A DNA stretch of 64,000 nt, taken from NCBI GenBank assembly GCA_963845485.1, contig CAWJSI010000015.1:62001-126000 (forward strand), read 5' to 3'. The first letter of the stretch is position 1, and each line of letters begins with the position of its first letter. Source of the DNA: Bog-756 sp963845485 (lineage in GTDB: Bacteria > Actinomycetota > Acidimicrobiia > Acidimicrobiales > RAAP-2). Below, in pieces: positions 8,814 to 17,057 of the stretch. A program made the position numbers and the translations under genes. The notes under the pieces are model-generated. The model ran no database searches. It was not told the origin of the DNA and saw only the letters and a program-made list of their open reading frames with translations.

Positions 8814-11800
8814 TCAGCCACCCAGTGTCGCCAACTGCTCCCTGACGGCCAAGAGGATCGGGGTGTCCAGCCCTTCGGTGCACCGGCCGTACCAGTGACC
8901 GAGCACCCGGCGGGCCTCGTCCATCCGGCCCACCCGCTGCAGCAGGTCGGCGTAGTCCGAGGCCGCCCGTACCCCTTGGACCGGGAAGCCGAACCGGTCG
9001 GCCAGTTCGAGCGCGGCGAGTTCGGTGGTGGCCGCCTTGGACCACGGGTGGGTCGGATCGTCCAGGTCGGCGGCCGTGCCTGCGGTCACTTGGTCGACGT
9101 ACAGGCGGGCCTGTTGGCGCAGGAGCTCCGAGTCCCACCACGGCTGGCCGGTCTCGGTCGACAGCGCCAAGGCCATGTCCAGCACGGCCTGGGCCGTTGT
9201 CGGGTCACCGGCGGCATGAGCTGCCTCGGCCACCCGGGCCAGCACCGAGGTCCCGCCGCCCCGGCTACCCGCCTCATAGGCGGCCATTCCGGCCTCGAGA
9301 ACCGCACCGAAGGCGTCCCGGTCGCCCCCACTGATGACTCGCTCCGCCGACGCCCAGACTCCGCTGATACCGGTCCAGAAGGCGAATCCCTGTCGCTCGG
9401 CGAGCTCACGGGCCTCCTCGGCCAAGCGGAGGGTCTCGGCCGCCTCGCCGCGCTCGCAGTGGCCGGTGGCGAGAAAGGCCAGGGCGTAGACCCGGTTGAA
9501 GGGTTCATCGAGCTGGTCGGCCAGGGTGACGGCAGCCAAGAGCTGGTCCAGGCCCCGGTCGAGGTGGCCGAGGGCCAGATGGCTCCAGCCGGCGAACACG
9601 TGGGCCGCCACCCCCTGATCGGTCCCGAACCGGTGGCCGAGGATCCGGTGGCGAGCGGGACGATAGGCGGCCAAGGCCCGTCCGGCCATGGCCAGCGACT
9701 GGTTGGCGTCTCCCTGAAAGATGCGGGCCAGGCTGAGTTGGACGGCCCCGAGTACTTCGAGGGTGTCGTCGTGGTGCTCGTCGGCGATGGCCAGCACCTG
9801 CTCGGCGAGCTCGGCGCCGAGGGCGATCTCCCCATGGTTGATGTAGAAGACCGACAACCCCCCGAGGGAGAGACCGGTACGGACGTCGTTGCCCAGGAGC
9901 TCGCACAGTTCGCGTGCCCGGTCGTAGGCGACGACCAGACCGGGGTCGGAGTAGCTCCGGGTGGCCAGGGAGGAGCCCAGTGCCAGTTGCATCTCGACTT
10001 CCAGCTCCCTTCCCTCGCTGACATCGTCAAGCTGGCGGGCAAGAGAGATCCCCCGTCGGAGGAAGGTGATGGCCTCCCGGTGTCCCGAGCCCTCGGCGGC
10101 CCGGGTGGCGGCCGACTGGTAGTGCACCACGGCCTCGTTCATCAGTCCGGCGGCCTCGAAGTGCCGGGCCACGACCTCGGGGGCTGCGGTGACGTCAAGC
10201 GACTGCTGAGCGTCGAGGACGCGGGCCACCCGCTCGTGAATGGTGCGCCTGCTCCGGCGGAGGAGCGACTCGTAGGCCACCTCCTGGATGAGGGCGTGCT
10301 TGAAGATGTACTCGCCCTGCTCGACGTTGTCGTGGAGGAGGAGTCCACTGTCCACGGCCCGGTCGAGGAGTCGGGCCAACAGCTCGGCGTCCATACCCGA
10401 CACCTCGGCCAAGAGGTCGAATCGGAAGGTCCGCCCGAATACCGCAGCCACCTGGGCCACCGACTTGGCGGGGCCGAGCCCGTCCAGGCGGGCGAGGAGG
10501 GAGCCCTGGAGTGTGCTCGGGATCTCGAGGTCGCCGAGGGGCGCCTCGGTGTCCCAGGTCACCTCGCCGTTGACCAGGACCGCCGACTCGAGGACGGTCC
10601 TGCTCACCTCTTCGACGTAGAGGGGGATACCCCCCGCCGAGGTCACGATCCGTTCGACGACCTGGACCGGGAGGCCGGGGCCCAGACCGAGCGTGGCCAC
10701 CAGGTCGCGGACATCGGAGTCCTCCAAGGGCCGGAGGGGGAGTGAAGTGACCACATCGGGTCGGCCCCACGGCTCGGTGAACTCGGTGCGCGCCGTCAAG
10801 AGCACGAGCATCGGCTCTTCTGGCACCCGGTCGAGCAGTCGTTCAAGGGCATCGAGCGTGGTCGGGTCGCACCAGTGGAGGTCTTCGACCAACAGCACGA
10901 GAGGACGCTGACGGCTCTGCCCGATAAGCCATTCCACGCCGACGTCGATCGTCCGCTCGAGTCGGAGTTCGCTGCTGATGGACATGACCGACGGGACGGC
11001 GATCCCGAGAAGGGAGCCGATGAGCGCATCGGCGTTGGGGAGGTCCACGCCGGCCTGGTCGAGGCCCACCCGGATTCGCTCGAGCTGCTGGGTCGGGTCG
11101 GGCTCGGACCGGAGCGCCAGTGTGTCCTCGATCATCTCCACCACGGGGCGCAGCACACTCATCCGAGTGAAGGAGGCACAGGAGGACTCGACCCAGCGGT
11201 GACGGTCCTCGGACACGAGGCCCCGAACCTCGAGGGCCAGGCGCGACTTGCCGACCCCGGGTTCGCCGGTGATCAGCACGGCCGAGCCCCGCCCGGCCTT
11301 GGCTCCCTCCCAGTGCGACTGTAGGAGCTCGAGTTCGTTATCTCGTCCGATGAGGGGGACGTGTCGGGCCGCCGTGACCTCGATCCGCGACCGGGCGTCC
11401 GTCGCACCGAGCACCCGGAAGGCCTCGACCGGCTCGGGCACCCCCCGAAGGCGCAACGGGCCGAGACCGACGACCTCGAATCGCCCCTCGGCCAGCGCGA
11501 TGGTGGCCCCGCTGGCGATGACCGTGCCCGGCTCGGTCGCAGCCTGCAGCCGGGCCGAGACATTCAGGGTCTCGCCCACCGCCATGGTGGCTCGCCGATC
11601 GGCGCCACCGAGCATGCCGACGACGGCCTGACCGCTGTGTACGCCCACCCGCACGTCGAGGTGTTCGGGCTCGTTGAGGTCGGCCACGGCCTCGACGATC
11701 CCGAGCGCGGCGTTGACCGCGTGGATGGCGTCGTCGTCGTGGGCCTGGGGCCATCCGAACCGGAACAAGATCCCGTCGCCGCTGTAGCCCTCTACGTCAC

Positions 11801-12080
11801 CACCGAAGCTCCGAGCGATGGCCACAGCCCGATGCTGGTAGGTCTGGATGAGCTCGCCGTACTCCTCGGTGTCCATCAGAGCGGAGAGCTCCGTTGACCC
11901 CACCAGGTCACAGAAGACCACCGTGATATGGCGCAGCTCCTTGTTGAACTCGATCCCAATCGACTCGTCGAGGATGGTCGACGACTCCTCGCCCACCGCC
12001 GCCCGCCCGCAGGCCGGGCAGAACTGGGCCCTGGCCGGGAGGGCCTCCACGCATCCGGCGCAGTAGCGGGTCGGGTTCAT
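8814..12080 (-). CDS. class III adenylate/guanylate cyclase with zinc ribbon, AAA ATPase and TPR region
   Basis: A 1088-residue multidomain signalling protein. An N-terminal zinc ribbon (Cys7, Cys10, Cys21, Cys24) precedes a class III cyclase domain. The cyclase metal aspartates are seen in 'VVFCDLVGST' (Asp58) and 'YSGDGILFRFG' (Asp102), and the transition-state pair in 'GETLNVSARLQ' (Asn173, Arg177). A P-loop ATPase follows (GEPGVGKS at 272-279, Walker B in 'LVLLVEDLHWCD'), then about 450 residues of helical TPR-like repeats. This is the soluble-adenylyl-cyclase-like architecture common in actinobacteria; it should make a cyclic nucleotide under control of the ATPase/TPR region. The ATG at 12080 is preferred because it overlaps the stop of the upstream gene (ATGA), indicating coupling. 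Confidence 0.92.
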   Translation of the reverse strand: MNPTRYCAGCVEALPARAQFCPACGRAAVGEESSTILDESIGIEFNKELRHITVVFCDLVGSTELSALMDTEEYGELIQTYQHRAVAIARSFGGDVEGYSGDGILFRFGWPQAHDDDAIHAVNAALGIVEAVADLNEPEHLDVRVGVHSGQAVVGMLGGADRRATMAVGETLNVSARLQAATEPGTVIASGATIALAEGRFEVVGLGPLRLRGVPEPVEAFRVLGATDARSRIEVTAARHVPLIGRDNELELLQSHWEGAKAGRGSAVLITGEPGVGKSRLALEVRGLVSEDRHRWVESSCASFTRMSVLRPVVEMIEDTLALRSEPDPTQQLERIRVGLDQAGVDLPNADALIGSLLGIAVPSVMSISSELRLERTIDVGVEWLIGQSRQRPLVLLVEDLHWCDPTTLDALERLLDRVPEEPMLVLLTARTEFTEPWGRPDVVTSLPLRPLEDSDVRDLVATLGLGPGLPVQVVERIVTSAGGIPLYVEEVSRTVLESAVLVNGEVTWDTEAPLGDLEIPSTLQGSLLARLDGLGPAKSVAQVAAVFGRTFRFDLLAEVSGMDAELLARLLDRAVDSGLLLHDNVEQGEYIFKHALIQEVAYESLLRRSRRTIHERVARVLDAQQSLDVTAAPEVVARHFEAAGLMNEAVVHYQSAATRAAEGSGHREAITFLRRGISLARQLDDVSEGRELEVEMQLALGSSLATRSYSDPGLVVAYDRARELCELLGNDVRTGLSLGGLSVFYINHGEIALGAELAEQVLAIADEHHDDTLEVLGAVQLSLARIFQGDANQSLAMAGRALAAYRPARHRILGHRFGTDQGVAAHVFAGWSHLALGHLDRGLDQLLAAVTLADQLDEPFNRVYALAFLATGHCERGEAAETLRLAEEARELAERQGFAFWTGISGVWASAERVISGGDRDAFGAVLEAGMAAYEAGSRGGGTSVLARVAEAAHAAGDPTTAQAVLDMALALSTETGQPWWDSELLRQQARLYVDQVTAGTAADLDDPTHPWSKAATTELAALELADRFGFPVQGVRAASDYADLLQRVGRMDEARRVLGHWYGRCTEGLDTPILLAVREQLATLGG

Positions 12081-12949
12081 CGACCCGGTCCGGGAGAAGC
12101 CGCCGTGAGGTGGGCAGCCCGGAGGCACCGATTCATGGCCGTATGCACGAAGGGGGGCATGGACCCCACCCCGTCTCCGAGGAGTTCGCCGGCCACCCCC
12201 TCCACGCCGTCGAGGACGGCGTCCATGTCGTCTCCGGCCAACCGGGTGAAGACCCGGCCGGCGGGTTGTTTGCCGCAGAGGTTGGCACCGACGGGAAGGT
12301 AGGTACGCAGGGTGATCTGTCGAGCCATCCGGACCTGGGCCGTCGTCAACTGGGCCCGGTGGGTCACCGCGCCGAGCCGGTAGTACCCGAGATGGGAGGC
12401 CTCCTGTCGCCGGATCGGGTCGGTGACCGTCTCGACCAGCGCACGTTCGCCCAGCGCGTCGAGCTGCGCGCCCAGGCGTCGGTAGCAGTCGTAGGTCATG
12501 TGCTCGTGCATGGCCCCGCGGGACAGGTAGACCAGCTTGAGCACGTCATGGAGCCACCGGTTGGCAGCCAGGCGGCCAAAGGTGCGAAACGACGGCCGGA
12601 CCGGCCGGGAGTCACCCTGGGGAGGCCCCGATGGTGGAGGATCGGAGGGCGGAGCCGCGACATCGAGCTCGATCCCCAGGGCGTCGAAAATCGAGGCGTG
12701 GGCCAGTTCGTGCCGCGACCAGACGTGGAGGAACCGGTGATCCACGGCGTCGAGCTCGGGGAGGAGGGCGGTGACCTCGGCCACGTTGCCGGTGACGGCC
12801 CGCTCCACCGCGGCGATATAGGCGAAGACCTCGCCGAACATCCGTTGCACGGGACCGGGATGATTGACCGAAAGGTCGACTGAGTCGATGCCGATGGGAG
12901 GGTCGCTCTCCAGACGCTCGACCCTCGTCACCAGCTCGTTGGATGGCAC
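12077..12949 (-). CDS. ferritin-like di-iron protein (unassigned subfamily)
   Basis: A 290-residue helical protein. Potential di-iron ligands follow the ferritin-like order: Glu49 (AAVERAV), Glu81-x-x-His84 (RHELAH), Glu149 (AMHEH) and Glu183-x-x-His186 (RQEASH). This E..ExxH..E..ExxH pattern is that of acyl-ACP desaturases, AurF-type oxygenases and related di-iron enzymes; I cannot choose between them. Residues 98-120 form a Pro/Ser-rich insert between the two helix pairs. The last four bases overlap the cyclase start, so iron/oxygen chemistry and cyclic-nucleotide signalling are co-expressed here. No signal peptide is seen. Confidence 0.6.
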   Translation of the reverse strand: MPSNELVTRVERLESDPPIGIDSVDLSVNHPGPVQRMFGEVFAYIAAVERAVTGNVAEVTALLPELDAVDHRFLHVWSRHELAHASIFDALGIELDVAAPPSDPPPSGPPQGDSRPVRPSFRTFGRLAANRWLHDVLKLVYLSRGAMHEHMTYDCYRRLGAQLDALGERALVETVTDPIRRQEASHLGYYRLGAVTHRAQLTTAQVRMARQITLRTYLPVGANLCGKQPAGRVFTRLAGDDMDAVLDGVEGVAGELLGDGVGSMPPFVHTAMNRCLRAAHLTAASPGPGR

Positions 12950-13182
12950 CGCTCTGCCTCCGGCGTTACCCGATGGGGACGCTCCGGAGTGTAGCGGCTG
13001 CGACTCAGAGTTGCTTGGGGGATCGGCATTGAACGCGGTCAGGATTCGACGTCGGCCACAGGCTCGATCTGGCCGGATATCGGCGATGAGATTGGCGGCG
13101 CCGACACGTCAGAGGTGCGTGGGGTAATCCTCTGGGTTGCGGTGCCGCGTGCCCGGGGTCCGTCGTAAAGGAAGGATTGACC

Positions 13183-13808
13183 ATGGACGTCATGCCGAGA
13201 GTCGTGTCACGAGAAGAGTGGCTGGTCGAGCGCGATCAGTTGTTGGGCCTGGAGAAGGAGGCCACGCGGACACTCGATGCGCTGGCCGCACAACGACGCC
13301 GCCTGCCGATGGTCCCCTTCGACTCCGGCACGATGTTTGCCACTCCGACAGGAAAGCAGTCGCTGGTCGACCTGTTTGCCGGGCGGGAGCAGCTCGTGGT
13401 GTACCAGTTCATGGACAACGGGCCCGACGAGTTCTGTCCGGGGTGCACCTACTTCACCGACAATGTGGCCTACCTGGCGGGACTGACCCGACTCGGCGTG
13501 TCCTGGACGACGGTGTCGAACATGCCCCTCGACCAGATGCGGGCCTACTGGGCTGATCGGGGTTGGACCGTTCCGTACGCGTCGTCGGAGGGAACGACGT
13601 TCGCCGATGACTGCGGAGCCGGTGGGGGATTCATGCTCAGCGTGTTCCTTCGCGACGGTCACGATGTCTACCGGACGTACGCCACTACCCGCGAGGCGTG
13701 GACCGCCTGCTCTTCGTCAACAACGTCCTCGACCTCACCCCGTTCGGCCGCCAGGAAGACTGGGAGGACTCACCTCCGGGTTGGCCCCAACACCCCACCT
13801 ACGGGTGA
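13183..13808 (+). CDS. DUF899 thioredoxin-like protein, frameshifted near its C-terminus
   Basis: A DUF899-family protein (thioredoxin-like fold, function not established) of about 208 residues once the frame is corrected. Family features are 'VSREEWLVERDQLLGLEKE' at the N-terminus, then 'QLVVYQFMDNGPDEFCPGC' and 'GCTYFTDNVAYLAGL', then 'FMLSVFLRDGHDVYRTYATT'. After ATT the reading frame goes wrong. The family's C-terminal tail (RGVDRLLFVNNVLDLTPFGR, then QEDWEDSPPGWPQHPTYG and stop at 13808) is intact one base out of frame. One extra C in the CCC run at 13688-13690 would restore it. Ribosome site AAAGGAAGG is seven bases before the ATG at 13183. As sequenced, the frame runs on as nonsense to 14454, antisense to the next gene. 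Confidence 0.85.
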
Positions 13809-13827
13809 GTGGTCGGGCCCCGAACTG

Positions 13828-14646
13828 TCAGTGGGGAGCGGTGAGCCGGAGAGCGAAGAAGGACAGGATCTCGTCCCGGGCGGCCGTCGTCGGTTGACCG
13901 GCCTCGTCGATCAGGTGGGCCGTCACCACGCTGTGGGGAGTGCCGACCACCTGATCGAAGAACGGGGGAGTGTCGGGGTTGGCGGCACTGTCGGGGAGCA
14001 CCGTGGGGACAAAGCGGTCCCCGAGGGCCTCGGCGTAGGCCGCAAAGCGCTGAGCGGTGCAGAACCGGTCACCGTCGAACCGATAGGCCCTGACGGTGAG
14101 GTCGTCCCGTTGCAGGCGGCTCCGCACCAGGCCGAGTTCGTCGGGGGAGATCTCGAGGCCGCCAGGGTCGTCCAACGGCAGTGCCGGTTGGCACAGGACC
14201 GGGGCGAGCACCGAGGGCTCCAGCATCATGGTGAGCGCGAAGTTGCCGGTGAAACACATGCCGATCGCGCCGACACCGGGGCCTCCGCACGCATCGTGGG
14301 CCATACGGGCCAGGGCCCGCAGCCAGTGGGTGACTGGGCTCGACCCGCCGGAGGCGAAGGCCCGGAACTCGGCGCTCACACAGGCCCGCTGGAGCACGGC
14401 CGTGCCCTCCTCGGCGCCGGGCACCGCTCCGTCGCGGCCGAAGAGCGAGGGTAGATAGACGGAGAATCCTGCGTCACGGACCCATCGGCTGAATCGGGCG
14501 ACCTCGGGGCTGATGCCGGGCATTTCGGCCATCACGATGACCGCAGGGCCATCGCCGGCGATGTGCACGACTTTGGCGACACCGTTCTGCGTGACCACTC
14601 GGGCCTCGAAGTCGTCCAAGGGGTCGTCCTCGGTCAGGGGTTGCAT
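13828..14646 (-). CDS. dienelactone hydrolase family protein
   Basis: A 272-residue alpha/beta hydrolase of the dienelactone hydrolase type, which opens lactone or related ester rings using a Cys-His-Asp triad. The nucleophile is seen in 'GAIGMCFTGNFAL' (Cys131), with the conserved glutamate in 'VIVMAEMPGISPE' (Glu41) and 'VVGTPHSVVTAHLIDE' supplying a candidate histidine. The sequence 'FSRWVRDAGFSVYLPSLFGRDG' is typical of the family's N-terminal part. It is transcribed divergently from the TetR gene over a palindromic operator, which makes it the likely target of that repressor. It converges with the DUF899 gene across 19 bp. Confidence 0.88.
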   Translation of the reverse strand: MQPLTEDDPLDDFEARVVTQNGVAKVVHIAGDGPAVIVMAEMPGISPEVARFSRWVRDAGFSVYLPSLFGRDGAVPGAEEGTAVLQRACVSAEFRAFASGGSSPVTHWLRALARMAHDACGGPGVGAIGMCFTGNFALTMMLEPSVLAPVLCQPALPLDDPGGLEISPDELGLVRSRLQRDDLTVRAYRFDGDRFCTAQRFAAYAEALGDRFVPTVLPDSAANPDTPPFFDQVVGTPHSVVTAHLIDEAGQPTTAARDEILSFFALRLTAPH

Positions 14647-14671
14647 GGTGACGCTCCCTTATCGGCCAATA

Positions 14672-14693
14672 TATATGGACGATCGTTCGTATA
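14672..14693. promoter_or_regulatory. TetR-type operator palindrome between the hydrolase and regulator genes
   Basis: An inverted repeat of 11+11 bases centred between 14682 and 14683. Nine of the eleven pairs match, and the inner eight bases (ACGATCGT) are a perfect palindrome. It lies 26 bp upstream of the hydrolase ATG and about 74 bp before the TetR start, in a locally AT-rich spot (ATATAT at 14670-14675) that could be a promoter -10 region. This size and placement is usual for TetR repressors controlling a divergent target and themselves. Confidence 0.65.
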
Positions 14694-14766
14694 CATAGTG
14701 CAGTACTCTAGACGCCGTGCGCATTCTGATGGCGAGCCGGACCAACTTCGGGGCCACGGTCCAAAG

Positions 14767-15438
14767 GTGAACCAGGGTCCTCCGGTGTTCAACGAGACCG
14801 CGGTCGTGTCGCCACGGGACGGACGACGCGCCCGCGGCACCCGGAGTCGGCACGCCGTACTCGAACGGTCGGTCCAGCTCTCGTCCCAGTTCGGACTCGA
14901 AGGGCTCACCATCGGTGCACTGGCTTCGGATCTCGGCCTGTCTAAGAGCACCGTGCATGCCCTGTTCGGCTCAAAACAGGATCTCCAGCTGGCCACGATC
15001 GGCATGGCGCGGACCATGCTGATCGATCGGGTCATCGCCCCGTCGATGGCCCAGGACGAAGGCATGGCCCGACTCCGGGCCACGGGAAGGGCCTGGTCCG
15101 ACTACCTCGAGGGTGACACCTTCGCGGGTGGCTGTTTCCTGTGTGCGGCATCAGCCGAGATGGACGGCCGACCCGGACCAGTTCGAGATGCGATCGCCGC
15201 AGTCATGCGCGAGTGGATCCGGTTCCTCCATACCAGTGTGGTGACGGCCCAGCGAGCGGGCCAGCTCGGCGCCGAGGTCGATGCCGATGAACTGGTATTT
15301 CGGCTCAATGCCCTGGGCATGGCGGCCAACTGGCAGCGGCAGCTGTTTGGCGATCTCACCGGCACCGAGGCCGCTCGCCACGGCTGGAGGGCCGAGCTGG
15401 ATCGGTGGTCGGTGAGACAGCCATCCGAGGTCCATTGA
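14767..15438 (+). CDS. TetR/AcrR-family transcriptional regulator
   Basis: A 223-residue one-component regulator. The N-terminal helix-turn-helix is 'LTIGALASDLGLSKSTVHALFGSKQDL', followed by an all-helical ligand-binding domain with 'FAGGCFLCAASAEMDGRPGPVR'. The start is uncertain: GTG at 14767 gives a short Arg-rich arm before the domain, and GTG at 14785 would also serve; the open frame extends back to 14563 but that part overlaps the divergent hydrolase gene. It probably represses the neighbouring dienelactone hydrolase, and itself, through the palindrome at 14672-14693. The ligand is unknown. Confidence 0.88.
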   Translation: MNQGPPVFNETAVVSPRDGRRARGTRSRHAVLERSVQLSSQFGLEGLTIGALASDLGLSKSTVHALFGSKQDLQLATIGMARTMLIDRVIAPSMAQDEGMARLRATGRAWSDYLEGDTFAGGCFLCAASAEMDGRPGPVRDAIAAVMREWIRFLHTSVVTAQRAGQLGAEVDADELVFRLNALGMAANWQRQLFGDLTGTEAARHGWRAELDRWSVRQPSEVH

Positions 15439-15505
15439 GGGACCGATCGGCCTCAAGAAACCCACAGCTGCTCCTCAGTGTATTAATGCGCCTACGTTAA
15501 CCAGC

Positions 15506-16834
15506 ATGAACACCGGCGCCGGCCCTAGATCACCCTTTGCCGTCACAGTGATGGTCGCCCTCCTCGCGGTTCTCGTGGTAGCCGTCGTGGTCGTGTCGCC
15601 GGCGTCAGCCACGACCCCATCGGCCACGACCTCATCGACGCAGACGGCACCGACCACGACAGCGTCGTCTCCCACGGGATCCACGGCCACACCGACAACG
15701 CCTTCGCCGGCGGTGGCGTCACCGTCGGTTGCTGCCGAGCCGTCCACGGCAACGCCGGTGGTTCCCGGAGCCGACGCCGCTGGGACGGTGTGGCTTTGTC
15801 GCCCCGGGCTCAGCAACGACCCCTGCGCCGGCAACCTCAGTACGACCTTCGTAGGAGCGGCCAATCAGCGCCTCCAGATCAACGCCACCGTGCCCGGTAA
15901 CAACAAGGCGTTCAACTGCTTCTACCTCTATCCGACAGCGAGCATGGAGTCCACCGTCAACTCCGATCTGACGGTGCAGCCGGCCGAGACGTCGGTGTCA
16001 CAGTCCCAGACCGAGCCCTTCTCGCAAGACTGCAACGTCTGGGCGCCGATGTACCGTCAGATCACCGCGACCGCCCTCCTCTCCGGTCAAGCAACTGCAG
16101 CCGCCGGCGACATCGCCTACGCCAGTGTGCTCTCGGCGTGGACGGACTTCATCGCTCACTATGACAATGGTCGGCCGATTGTCTTCATCGCCCACTCCCA
16201 GGGATCGGTGAATCTCATCAAGTTGCTCCAGAGCCAGATCGACCCGAACCCCGCACTTCGCCGCCTCGTGGTGTCCGCCATCATCGCCGGAGGGAACGTG
16301 ACGGTGCCTACCGGCCAGACGGTCGGCGCCACGTTCCAACACCTCCCCCTGTGCGGCAGTCTCTTCCAGACCGGGTGCATCATCGCCTACTCGTCGTTCC
16401 CGTCGGAGCCGCCGGCCGACTCGATGTTCGGTCGTCCAGGTCAGGGCATCAGCCTCAACTGGGGCCAGACCGCCACCACGGGCGTCCAGGTGGCCTGCGT
16501 GAACCCTGCCGCCCTCAGTGGTGGGACAGGAGAACTGCTGGCCGCCTTTCCCTTGGCCGCAGTGCTTCCGCTCCCCGGACAGCTGCTGCCCGCCCCAGCC
16601 GTCACCACCCCCTGGGTGGCGTATCCGGGCATGTACTCGGCCACCTGTGAGAGCAGCGACGGAGCGACGTGGCTACAGGTCACCCACAACGCACCGGCCG
16701 GTGACGCGAGACCGCTTCCGGCAGAGCCGTTCGGACCGACGTGGGGCTATCACCTCGATGATCTCAACCTTCCGCTCGGCAACCTGGTTTGGGATGTCCA
16801 GGTCCAAGAGTTCATCTACCGACTGTTTCATTGA
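15506..16834 (+). CDS. secreted DUF3089 alpha/beta-hydrolase-like protein
   Basis: A 442-residue exported protein. An N-terminal hydrophobic segment (residues 11-35, FAVTVMVALLAVLVVAVVVV) acts as a signal or anchor and is followed by a Thr/Ser/Pro-rich linker to about residue 90. The DUF3089 domain begins with 'GTVWLCRPGLSNDPCAGNL' and contains the nucleophile elbow 'FIAHSQGSVNLIKLL' (Ser231), so an esterase or lipase-like activity at the cell surface is likely. Paired cysteines (98, 107, 138, 176 and others) fit an extracytoplasmic protein. No operon partner is obvious: the upstream TetR gene ends 67 bp earlier. Confidence 0.87.
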   Translation: MNTGAGPRSPFAVTVMVALLAVLVVAVVVVSPASATTPSATTSSTQTAPTTTASSPTGSTATPTTPSPAVASPSVAAEPSTATPVVPGADAAGTVWLCRPGLSNDPCAGNLSTTFVGAANQRLQINATVPGNNKAFNCFYLYPTASMESTVNSDLTVQPAETSVSQSQTEPFSQDCNVWAPMYRQITATALLSGQATAAAGDIAYASVLSAWTDFIAHYDNGRPIVFIAHSQGSVNLIKLLQSQIDPNPALRRLVVSAIIAGGNVTVPTGQTVGATFQHLPLCGSLFQTGCIIAYSSFPSEPPADSMFGRPGQGISLNWGQTATTGVQVACVNPAALSGGTGELLAAFPLAAVLPLPGQLLPAPAVTTPWVAYPGMYSATCESSDGATWLQVTHNAPAGDARPLPAEPFGPTWGYHLDDLNLPLGNLVWDVQVQEFIYRLFH

Positions 16835-17057
16835 CGGTCACCGTTCGGACCGAGCCCGTCTGATCCGGTGGGGCGTTCACGCCCACAGTTCCGGCGTCCA
16901 CGATCCGATCGCCGTTCGGGATCGACGTCGTCTTTTCGGCTGTCGTCGTAGCCGGCGTATGAGGAGCGACCGATCGGCATCGCGAAGAATTCGCTTGCAT
17001 TGAGACTCTCGAGCGTCCAAACTCACCACGTCACGGCGTGAGTAACGGGGAGTAACT

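Noticed and set aside
8895..10745. A 616-codon plus-strand frame opposite the cyclase gene
   Set aside because: Antisense shadow; the minus-strand protein has a complete domain series.
13105..13138. CAGAGG...CCTCTG inverted repeat upstream of the DUF899 gene
   Set aside because: Six-base arms with a long spacer are expected by chance in this composition, and no partner regulator is adjacent.
13809..14454. Continuation of the DUF899 frame to give a 425-residue protein
   Set aside because: The extra sequence is antisense to the dienelactone hydrolase gene and arises only because of the frameshift at 13688-13690.
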